Assembly (NCBI GenBank): GCA_949289625.1
Contig: CASEPH010000368.1
Coordinates: 1-10,969 of the forward strand
Origin: an uncultured Clostridia bacterium
GTDB taxonomy: Bacteria > Bacillota_A > Clostridia > Oscillospirales > Oscillospiraceae
Direction of reading: 5' to 3'
Length of the DNA: 10,969 nucleotides
A model generated the notes under the pieces. It was not told the DNA's origin. It did not search any database and saw nothing but the letters and a program-made list of their open reading frames with translations. Position numbers and translations under genes: made by a program. The first letter of the stretch is position 1. Each line of letters begins with the position of its first letter. Of this stretch, positions 1 through 5,080 are shown one piece after another.

Positions 1-2
1 CC

Positions 3-314
3 TGCAGCGGGTGTGAGGGCGAATGTCCCTTTGGGGATTTTGAGTACGACAAGATCGAACTGGACGATGATCTGCGGAAAGAAGCCGGCATTCCCACAGA
101 TGCCAAACTGAGTCTCTATGTGGACGAGGAGGATCACACGATTACCGTCTGCGAGGCCGGATATGATCACGACCTGCGGGATATTCCTCCCTACCTGTTG
201 GAGATGATGGCCTTTTCCGGCATCTGCCTGGGCGAACTGGAGGAGCGGCTGATGGTCGGAGATATCATTTACGGCGGCAGCACTCGTAGCAGAAAGGAGT
301 GCGAAGATGAGTAA
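3..314 (+). CDS. AbrB-like small protein, 5' end cut by window edge
   Basis: This reading frame is open from the window edge to a TAA at 312-314, so the true start lies upstream. The visible part begins with a cysteine cluster (CSGCEGEC), followed by a stretch of the form IELDDDLRKEAGIPTDAKLS, which resembles the swapped-hairpin DNA-binding fold of AbrB/MazE-type proteins (a polar strand, a helix start at 'LRKEAGI', then a second strand). The C-terminal part (DIPPYLLEMMAFSGICLGEL) matches the equivalent part of the next gene, so the two are paralogs. A GTG at 120 is possible but would remove the AbrB-like strand and has no clear ribosome-binding site. The end overlaps the next start by 8 bases (ATGAGTAA), which suggests translational coupling. 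DNA binding is inference. Confidence 0.75.
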   Translation, partial: CSGCEGECPFGDFEYDKIELDDDLRKEAGIPTDAKLSLYVDEEDHTITVCEAGYDHDLRDIPPYLLEMMAFSGICLGELEERLMVGDIIYGGSTRSRKECEDE

Positions 315-726
315 GGTACACACCTCTGTAAAGATCCGCAAGGATGGCTCTCTGGTACTGCCGGCCTTTGTTATGCGCGGGATGGGCTATGCGCCGGGTG
401 AGGAAGTTCCCATTACCACTCCGGCGGATCAGTATATCTGCGACTGTGACGCAAACAGCCTGCTGGTAAGCCGTGTTTGCGGGGATGCAGGATGCGCCGG
501 CTATACCAGCGAGGAGCCTGAGCTCAATCTGCCGGCAGACCTGCTGGCGGAAGCGTCGATTCCTGTGGGAGAGGAAATCACCGTACTGGTGGCGGACGGT
601 GCGTTGCTCATTGTCCCAACGACCGAAGACCTTCTGGAGTTACCGGTGGAGTTATGTTGTTTGCTCAACGAGCTGGGCATCAGTCCGTTGTCCATCCAGC
701 TTCCGAACAAGTGCTGCCTGCCGTAA
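307..726 (+). CDS. Two-repeat AbrB-like protein with cysteine clusters
   Basis: A protein of 139 residues. Residues about 5-35 (VKIRKDGSLVLPAFVMRGMG) look like one AbrB/SpoVT-type swapped-hairpin unit. Residues about 74-105 (ELNLPADLLAEASIPVGEEI) look like a second. Between them lies a Cys-rich linker (ICDCD, then VCGDAGC), and the C-terminus carries more cysteines (LCCLLNE, NKCCLP). AbrB-fold proteins are usually dimeric DNA-binding regulators or antitoxins; no toxin partner is evident here. The second half aligns with the upstream partial gene. The ATG at 307 is preceded by AAAGGAG (293-299) at a 7-base spacing, and it overlaps the upstream stop. A metal-binding or redox role for the cysteines is only a possibility. 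The AbrB assignment rests on pattern recognition and is moderately sure; function in the element is unknown. Confidence 0.85.
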   Translation: MSKVHTSVKIRKDGSLVLPAFVMRGMGYAPGEEVPITTPADQYICDCDANSLLVSRVCGDAGCAGYTSEEPELNLPADLLAEASIPVGEEITVLVADGALLIVPTTEDLLELPVELCCLLNELGISPLSIQLPNKCCLP

Positions 727-738
727 GGAGGTTTCAGG

Positions 739-1464
739 ATGGAAAAAGAAATCTATCTTTACCCCTACTCTGCAGCCGAAGCTCGTACCAGGAACGAGCT
801 GGCACTTTGGCGGGCGAGCTATCAGGCCAACGAGGAATGTGCCCGCGACATCGAGGAGCACATTCGCACCCATTTTGATGGTGCTCACCTGGATGATTCG
901 ATGCTGCAGCCCCTTTTGGATAAGTGGGGGTATAAGCGAATCAATTTCGTCCTTGCCAATACCCTGCAGGAGCTTAGCTACGATGGACGCTTCAGCCGAA
1001 AGAACCAGGAGTGGGCGAAAGCCACCTTCATTCCGCAAGACGGTACTCACAACATCTCGTTAATGGTCAAATCTCATCCTGCGGTATTGGATGGGTTCGT
1101 AAATATGGTGCGCGAGGCTTACAAGAATCTTGGCCTCTTCGGGCCGCAGCACTGTGAGCCGAACTCCTTCGAAAACCTCGACTACGAAGGCCGAGTGTTG
1201 GTGCTTTCACCAGACACCCTGAAGGAGAGCTGCTGGTCGCCCGAAAACCAGCTTTGGCTGGCCCATGATGGATTTGGCTGCTCGCCCCACGCCATTGGGC
1301 GCTCTATCCGATCCACCTGTCTTGGAGATGGAGAACAGACACGGTGGAATCGCACCGACTTCATCGGGGTGCTGCAGGAGGAGTTTCTCCCGGACTGGGC
1401 CAAAGAGAAACTGGCTGAGCTACAGGCAGAACAGCCCGATATGGGGGTGATGAAAATGACTTGA
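739..1464 (+). CDS. DUF3849 domain protein
   Basis: A protein of 241 residues. The N-terminal half (IYLYPYSAAEARTRNELALW, then RRINFVLANTL-like and YDGRFSRKNQEWA segments) has the look of the DUF3849 family, which is found in mobile elements of gut Firmicutes, often beside DUF3848 and YodL-type domains. The C-terminal half contains a conserved-looking stretch rich in Trp, Cys and Gly (ESCWSPENQLWLAHDGFGCS, then GDGEQTRWNRTDFIGVL) that probably forms a separate small domain. No signal peptide or membrane segment is visible, so it should be cytoplasmic. TAAGGAGG (724-731) sits 7 bases before the ATG. The biochemical role of the family is not known to me; an anti-defence or element-maintenance role would be speculation. 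A DUF3848 protein is encoded further on, at 8612-9208, inside the pilus operon. Confidence 0.85.
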   Translation: MEKEIYLYPYSAAEARTRNELALWRASYQANEECARDIEEHIRTHFDGAHLDDSMLQPLLDKWGYKRINFVLANTLQELSYDGRFSRKNQEWAKATFIPQDGTHNISLMVKSHPAVLDGFVNMVREAYKNLGLFGPQHCEPNSFENLDYEGRVLVLSPDTLKESCWSPENQLWLAHDGFGCSPHAIGRSIRSTCLGDGEQTRWNRTDFIGVLQEEFLPDWAKEKLAELQAEQPDMGVMKMT

Positions 1465-1491
1465 TGAAACCAAGAAAGGAGGAATGCCGTC

Positions 1492-2046
1492 GTGAGCATT
1501 CAAATGAAAAATGGCTGTCTGGTTTACTATGGGAACCTCATTGGATACCAAGCCAAAAACCAGACCGAAGTCACCGTTGATCCGCAATTCCGCCGTGAGG
1601 AGCTGGAATCCTGGCTTGCACGGCGCGGACTCGTGCCTCGCTGGGAAGAAGGCGTCTATGAGCGCCTTTCCAACGAGGGCTTTCGCGTCAGTGACAGCTC
1701 GCCGGAGTTACAGTCCTGCCGAATCTGGCAGCTCAAGCCCGGTACGCCAATTCAGATGCGCTTCATTGGCCTTGATGCCATGGCGCAGAAGTTTGGCGGC
1801 CCCACACCTGAACAGTATCATGTGGTCTATGATGGCCGGATTCAGGACAATGACCTGGAAAAGCTCTGGAACAAATTCAGCCGTACTCCTCTTGGGCCGG
1901 ACGGTCAGCCGCTGGCTATCTCCGATGTAGTAGAACTGTACAATGCATCTGGCAGTACCTTCTTCTACATTGATCGCTACGGGTTCCAGCCCATAGAATT
2001 TGTGGATCATCCCAGTCAGGATCAGTCAATGAGCATGACCCTGTAA
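1492..2046 (+). CDS. YodL-like domain protein
   Basis: A protein of 184 residues with a GTG start. AAAGGAGG (1475-1482) lies 9 bases before the GTG, whereas the ATG at 1484 runs into a stop after three codons. Residues about 75-170 resemble the YodL-like domain: a Trp-Gln-Leu-Lys-Pro-Gly opening, 'YHVVYDGRIQDNDLEKLWNK', 'GQPLAISDVVELYNASGS' and a closing 'FFYIDRYGFQPIEF'. This domain is common in large mobile-element proteins of gut Clostridia, often fused to DUF3849 or antirestriction-type domains; here it is a stand-alone protein with its own N-terminal region (residues 1-70, several Arg and Trp, unrecognised). It appears soluble. The 27-base gap from the DUF3849 gene suggests one transcript. 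The function of the domain is not established. Confidence 0.83.
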   Translation: MSIQMKNGCLVYYGNLIGYQAKNQTEVTVDPQFRREELESWLARRGLVPRWEEGVYERLSNEGFRVSDSSPELQSCRIWQLKPGTPIQMRFIGLDAMAQKFGGPTPEQYHVVYDGRIQDNDLEKLWNKFSRTPLGPDGQPLAISDVVELYNASGSTFFYIDRYGFQPIEFVDHPSQDQSMSMTL

Positions 2047-2069
2047 ATCCAGAAAGGAGGAATATTTCC

Positions 2070-2459
2070 ATGGCAACCAAAGCCCAGAAAGCCACGACCC
2101 AGTCGGAATCCCCTCAGCAGCAGACGCTCCCCATGCAGTATGATGTTCGCATCCATTCTCTCCGTCTCGACGGCAACTGTCGGGCTCACGCCTCGGTGAA
2201 CATCAACGGTTGTTTCGCCATCCGTGGAGTGAAGGTGATGGAGAGCAGCAAAGGACTGTTCGTCTCTATGCCCAGCTATCGCGCTGGCAACGGCGAGTAC
2301 AAGGACATCTGCTTCCCTGTCACCAAAGAGGCCCGGCAAGAGTTCGACAATGCTGTTCTCGATGCCTATCAGCAGGCCCTGACCCAGAGCCAGCAGGTCG
2401 GAAGAACTGCCCCGGACCCTACGGTCCGGCAGGCACCGGGGCCTGAAATGGCGATGTAA
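2070..2459 (+). CDS. SpoVG-family protein
   Basis: A protein of 129 residues whose core (about 24-107) matches the SpoVG family: a first strand 'YDVRIHSLRLDGNCRAHASV', then 'GCFAIRGVKVMESSKGLFVS' and 'MPSYRAGNGEYKDICFPVTK', ending in a helix with 'FDNAVLDAYQQAL'. Chromosomal SpoVG is a site-specific DNA/RNA-binding protein of about 85-100 residues that affects septation and sporulation in Bacillus. This one has an added Gln/Thr-rich N-terminus (1-23) and a Pro-rich C-tail (about 112-129), as in versions carried by mobile elements. AAAGGAGG (2053-2060) stands 9 bases before the ATG. It closes the accessory block just before the pilus locus, so a role in regulating that locus or the host is possible but not shown. 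Confidence 0.88.
   Translation: MATKAQKATTQSESPQQQTLPMQYDVRIHSLRLDGNCRAHASVNINGCFAIRGVKVMESSKGLFVSMPSYRAGNGEYKDICFPVTKEARQEFDNAVLDAYQQALTQSQQVGRTAPDPTVRQAPGPEMAM
2409..2442 (+). repeat. Two mutually exclusive GC-rich hairpins at 3' end of spoVG-like gene
   Basis: CCGGACC (2412-2418) pairs with GGTCCGG (2423-2429) around the loop CTAC. Alternatively GCCCCGG (2409-2415) pairs with CCGGGGC (2436-2442) around a 20-base loop. Both cannot form together. They lie within the last 50 bases of the coding region and are not followed by a T run, so this is not a classical terminator; it may be a weak transcript boundary or simply coding for the Pro-rich tail. Confidence 0.4.
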
Positions 2460-2536
2460 CCTGCCGTATCTGTGTATTACTGACCTGAATCATCCAATCC
2501 CAATCATTCATTAAAATTCAAGGAGGAAATGAACCT

Positions 2537-2800
2537 ATGAAGAAGCTGTATAACAAGATGATCAACACCATGAACTCCGTTTCCCGCAAGGCCGTTGGTA
2601 CCGTCAACTCTATGGCGTTTTCCGCCCGCACCGCCCTGAGCAACACCCGCGGCGAGGGTTACATCGACACCGCCGTGAAGATCCTGATTGCCGTGGTGCT
2701 TGGCGCCCTGCTGCTGGCTGGACTGTACACCCTGTTCGGTGACACCGTGCTGCCCACCGTGACCCAGCGGGTGGAAGACATGTTCAACTATGCCGGCTGA
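2537..2800 (+). CDS. Flp/Tad-like pilin precursor (DUF6133 family)
   Basis: A protein of 87 residues. A basic N-terminal part (1-39) ends in 'NTRG', followed by EGYID and one hydrophobic helix (about 45-67: VKILIAVVLGALLLAGLYTLF), then a short polar tail. This is the layout of a small Flp-type pilin: cleavage after Gly39 would release a mature protein of 48 residues. In Flp pilins the fifth mature residue is normally Glu; here it is Asp44. The 39-residue leader is long for a prepilin. It matches what I know as DUF6133, a family found in gut Firmicutes mobile elements. AAGGAGG (2520-2526) is 10 bases before the ATG, while the ATG at 2529 meets an immediate stop. It is the first gene of the pilus locus and likely encodes the main subunit, but pilus formation is inferred. 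Confidence 0.85.
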   Translation: MKKLYNKMINTMNSVSRKAVGTVNSMAFSARTALSNTRGEGYIDTAVKILIAVVLGALLLAGLYTLFGDTVLPTVTQRVEDMFNYAG

Positions 2801-3245
2801 TGCTGCGGTTCGTTCCGTATGGTTTTTCTGCACGCTTGCGCTGGCATCCGCCGCTGACCTGCGGCGACATCTCATTCCAAACACCTTTTGTATCCTGACT
2901 GCCGTGGCGGGGCTGATTGCAATCAGCCCCGCCCGTTTTGTTGGGCAAATACTTGGTCCACTTGCTGCTCTACCATTTCTTGGGGTGGCAATGATTTTTC
3001 CAGACAGGGCTGGCGGAGGCGATATCAAGTTTGTTGCCTCTGTAGGCTTTGTTCTGGGTCTGCTCCCAACATTGTGGGGAGGCATTCTGGGCCTATCACT
3101 CGCCATCGTCTATGCTGCCGCACGGGCCTGCATTGAAAAGCACTGCGCTGCCACACCAACACCAATCGGCCAAATTGCCATCCCCTTGGCTCCCTTTCTT
3201 TCCATTGGTTTTGCCATTTTCTATGTTTTGGAGGTTATAACATGA
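2790..3245 (+). CDS. A24 prepilin peptidase, TadV/CpaA-like
   Basis: A membrane aspartyl protease of 151 residues that should cut the leader from the pilin and pseudopilins at the inner face of the membrane. The two catalytic aspartates of the A24 family are visible: Asp23 in 'AADLRRHLIPN' and Asp78 in 'GGGDIKF' (the GxGD motif). Several hydrophobic segments (about 9-22, 34-46, 52-70, 82-110, 130-148) fit a polytopic membrane protein. The length is that of the short TadV/CpaA class, which lacks the methyltransferase domain of PilD. The start overlaps the pilin gene by 11 bases, so translation is probably coupled; the ribosome-binding site is weak (GGAAG at about 2773), which may hold output below that of the pilin. 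A perfect palindrome lies inside the gene at 2906-2933. Confidence 0.9.
   Translation: MPADAAVRSVWFFCTLALASAADLRRHLIPNTFCILTAVAGLIAISPARFVGQILGPLAALPFLGVAMIFPDRAGGGDIKFVASVGFVLGLLPTLWGGILGLSLAIVYAAARACIEKHCAATPTPIGQIAIPLAPFLSIGFAIFYVLEVIT
2906..2933 (+). repeat. Perfect 28-base palindrome inside the prepilin peptidase gene
   Basis: Bases 2906-2919 (GGCGGGGCTGATTG) are exactly the reverse complement of 2920-2933. In RNA this would give a GC-rich hairpin of about 12 pairs with a 4-base loop. It is followed by CGTTTTG, a short T run, so it resembles a weak intrinsic terminator or a stabilising 3' end. It lies 105 bases after the pilin stop codon and encodes residues about 39-48 of the peptidase (AGLIAISPA), a membrane segment. 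Confidence 0.9.
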
Positions 3246-3364
3246 AAAAGTTCCGTATTGAGAAAAAGACCGCCATTAAGTGCATCGGCATTCTGGCTCC
3301 CTTGGCTGCCGCTGCCATCATTGTGCCCAAGGCAATTCGTCACAAGAACGCGTTGCGCGTGTAA
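3242..3364 (+). CDS. 40-residue single-pass membrane microprotein
   Basis: A short gene with the typical signs of being translated. Its ATG overlaps the TGA of the peptidase gene as ATGA (3242-3245), and TTGGAGG (3228-3234) lies 7 bases upstream. The product (MKKFRIEKKTAIKCIGILAP, then LAAAAIIVPKAIRHKNALRV) has a basic N-terminus with six Lys/Arg in 13 residues, one hydrophobic segment (about 14-29) and a basic C-terminus. It could be a small membrane subunit, or a modulator of the peptidase or of CpaB, whose genes flank it. It does not resemble a pilin, since there is no Gly-x4-Glu/Asp motif. I do not recognise the family, and function is unknown. The sequence up to the next start (3365-3404) holds only the ribosome-binding site of cpaB. 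Confidence 0.75.
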   Translation: MKKFRIEKKTAIKCIGILAPLAAAAIIVPKAIRHKNALRV

Positions 3365-3387
3365 GCATCGCCATTCCAGTTAAAACG

Positions 3388-3393
3388 AGGAGG
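3388..3393 (+). promoter_or_regulatory. Ribosome-binding site deciding the cpaB start
   Basis: AGGAGG lies only 2 bases before the ATG at 3396 but 11 bases before the ATG at 3405. The first spacing is too short for efficient initiation, so 3405 (MSFLRNRT) is preferred. This also puts the basic residues directly before the membrane helix. Confidence 0.7.
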
Positions 3394-3404
3394 TTATGCC
3401 CTGT

Positions 3405-4259
3405 ATGAGTTTTCTGAGAAATCGTACTGTGATCGGAGTGTTTTGTATTCTGCTCTCCGTCCTCATCTGCTTCGGCCTGACTCCGCTCTTCAACCGGGCG
3501 GTATCCCAGAAGGTCGAGATCGTCCGGGTCACCCAGCCGATCCGCGCCGGTGAACAGATCACCGATGATATGGTTCAGCTGGTACAGGTAGGTGGGTACA
3601 ATCTGCCTGACAATGTTCTACATGAGAAGGCCAATGCCGTAGGCAAATATGCTACGGCTGACCTTGCTGTAGGCGATTATATTATCAACACCAAACTCTC
3701 TGATGTACCGGCGGCTGATAACGCCTATCTCTATGACCTTGACGGCAGCCAGCAGGCCATCTCGGTTACAATCCGCTCTTTTGCCAACGGTCTGTCGGGC
3801 AAGCTGCAGAGCGGCGATATTGTTTCTGTTGTTGCCCCTGACTACAAACAGCAAGGCCAGACCGTCATCCCACCTGAGCTTCAGTATGTGGAAGTAATCA
3901 GCGTGACTGCGTCCACCGGGTATGATGCCAACACCGGGGAGGCTCAGACAGACGATGAGGATGGAAAAGAGCTGCCCAGTACGGTCACACTGCTTGTCAC
4001 GCCTGAACAGAGCAAGGTACTGGCCGAACTGGAGGAGGAAGGTACAATCCATCTGACTCTGGTCTACCGTGGAAGCAAGGAGAATGCGGAAAAGTTCCTC
4101 ACCGCACAGGATGATGTCCTGTTGGAACTCTATCCTCCCGAGCCTGATCCCGAGGAAGCGTCCCAGGAGGAAACCACGCAGGAGGAAACTCCCACAGGAA
4201 CCGACAATCCTGAAGAAACGGAGGTGGAAACTCCCACAGAGTCTGAGGAGGTGGTCTGA
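3405..4259 (+). CDS. cpaB: CpaB/RcpC-like pilus assembly protein (SAF domain)
   Basis: A protein of 284 residues. A short basic N-terminus (MSFLRNR) leads into one membrane helix (8-28). Residues about 37-100 form a SAF-type domain (VEIVRVTQPIRAGEQITDDM, then VGKYATADLAVGDYI), the hallmark of CpaB/RcpC. The middle region (about 110-225) fits the rest of the CpaB fold, with 'SVTIRSFANGLSGKLQSGDI' and 'VTLLVTPEQSKVLAELEEEG'. The last 41 residues (244-284) are an acidic Pro/Thr/Glu tail. In diderm Tad systems CpaB works with the secretin; here, with no secretin, it is more likely an extracellular organiser of pilus assembly near the cell wall. An in-frame ATG at 3396 would add three residues but is poorly spaced. 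Its stop overlaps the next start by one base (TGATG). Confidence 0.87.
   Translation: MSFLRNRTVIGVFCILLSVLICFGLTPLFNRAVSQKVEIVRVTQPIRAGEQITDDMVQLVQVGGYNLPDNVLHEKANAVGKYATADLAVGDYIINTKLSDVPAADNAYLYDLDGSQQAISVTIRSFANGLSGKLQSGDIVSVVAPDYKQQGQTVIPPELQYVEVISVTASTGYDANTGEAQTDDEDGKELPSTVTLLVTPEQSKVLAELEEEGTIHLTLVYRGSKENAEKFLTAQDDVLLELYPPEPDPEEASQEETTQEETPTGTDNPEETEVETPTESEEVV
4164..4239 (+). repeat. Short direct repeats encoding the acidic CpaB tail
   Basis: CAGGAGGAAAC occurs at 4164-4174 and 4179-4189, and GGAAACTCCCACAG occurs at 4184-4197 and 4226-4239. The distances (15 and 42 bases) keep the reading frame and give repeated QEET and ETPT units. The tail probably grew by slippage or small duplications, and its length is likely to vary between relatives. 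Confidence 0.7.
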
Positions 4260-5080
4260 TGCTGAACTTCAAGAAAGGGAGCATCTTCTCCCGTTCGGCG
4301 GGCAATGAAGATGCCTACGAGGAATATGAGCAGGAGGTCCAGGGGGGCGTGTTGGCAGTCTGGGGCAGCCCCGGCAGTGGCAAGACCACAGTCGCCGCAC
4401 GGATTGCAAAGCACCTTGCCGGCAAGCGCAAAAACACGATTCTTCTCCTCTGCGATATGTCCGCCCCCATGCTGCCCTGCATCTGCCCACCCAGGGATCT
4501 CGAAAACAAAGGATCTCTGGGGAGCGTCTTGGCTGCCGCCCATGTGTCTGACAGTTTAATCAAGAATAACCTTACCACCCATAAACGGCTGGACTATCTC
4601 TCCATATTGGGGCTGGTCAAGGGTGAGTCGGAATACACCTACCCACCCTATAGCGATGTGCAGGCCCGTGAGTTGATCGATGGCCTGCGGAACATTGCGC
4701 CTTATGTGGTGATCGATTGCGGGAGTTATATTGCCAACGATATACTGTCTGCCGTTGCGCTGATGGAATCTGACGCTGTCCTTCGTCTCGCAAATGCAGA
4801 CCTGAAATCTATCAGTTATCTGTCCAGCCAGCTCCCACTTCTGAAGGATGCTGGCTGGGACTTGGACAAACAGTATAAAACCGCCAGCAATGTCAAACCC
4901 CAGCAGGCTGGTGACCACATGGCAAAGGCGCTGGGGACGGTGGCATTTACACTGCCGTACTCCACTGAGGTGGAGTCCCTGTATCTGGCTGGTGATCTGT
5001 TGGGCGAACTTTCCATGAAGGATAGCCGGGTCTTCCGCAAGGAAATTGAGAAGATTTCCAAGGAGGTGTTTGGGTGTTAG
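4259..5080 (+). CDS. tadZ: TadZ/CpaE-like P-loop ATPase
   Basis: A protein of 273 residues placed between cpaB and cpaF, the usual site of cpaE/tadZ, whose products localise the pilus machine. Residues 36-44 are a P-loop (GSPGSGKTT), Asp66 in 'LLLCDMS' fits the switch I/A' position of the ParA/MinD superfamily, and 'YVVIDCGS' (149-156, Asp153) fits Walker B. The N-terminus is short (about 28 residues), so the receiver-like domain of classical CpaE is missing. The P-loop lacks the deviant lysine of the MinD/ParA signature (KGGxGKT), which is unusual. No membrane segment is seen. The ATG overlaps the cpaB stop by one base, and its end overlaps the next start by 7 bases. The TadZ role rests mainly on the context and fold pattern. 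Confidence 0.8.
   Translation: MLNFKKGSIFSRSAGNEDAYEEYEQEVQGGVLAVWGSPGSGKTTVAARIAKHLAGKRKNTILLLCDMSAPMLPCICPPRDLENKGSLGSVLAAAHVSDSLIKNNLTTHKRLDYLSILGLVKGESEYTYPPYSDVQARELIDGLRNIAPYVVIDCGSYIANDILSAVALMESDAVLRLANADLKSISYLSSQLPLLKDAGWDLDKQYKTASNVKPQQAGDHMAKALGTVAFTLPYSTEVESLYLAGDLLGELSMKDSRVFRKEIEKISKEVFGC

Noticed and set aside
473..1063. Frame of 196 codons on the + strand overlapping the AbrB-like and DUF3849 genes
   Set aside because: It is rich in Arg, Ser and Trp, as out-of-frame reading gives, has no ribosome-binding site, and overlaps two better-supported genes.
2460..2536. Promoter for the pilin gene (TAAAAT at 2512-2517)
   Set aside because: No TTGACA-like -35 box at 16-18 bases upstream; the only similar sequence (TGACCT, 2481-2486) is 25 bases away. 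A promoter may exist but the sequence does not show one.
2504..3106. Minus-strand frame of 200 codons over the pilin and peptidase genes
   Set aside because: It is low-complexity in look, and covers two genes with clear motifs on the + strand.
3396..3404. ATG at 3396 as the cpaB start
   Set aside because: It is only 2 bases after AGGAGG; the in-frame ATG at 3405 has a workable spacing and a more typical N-terminus.
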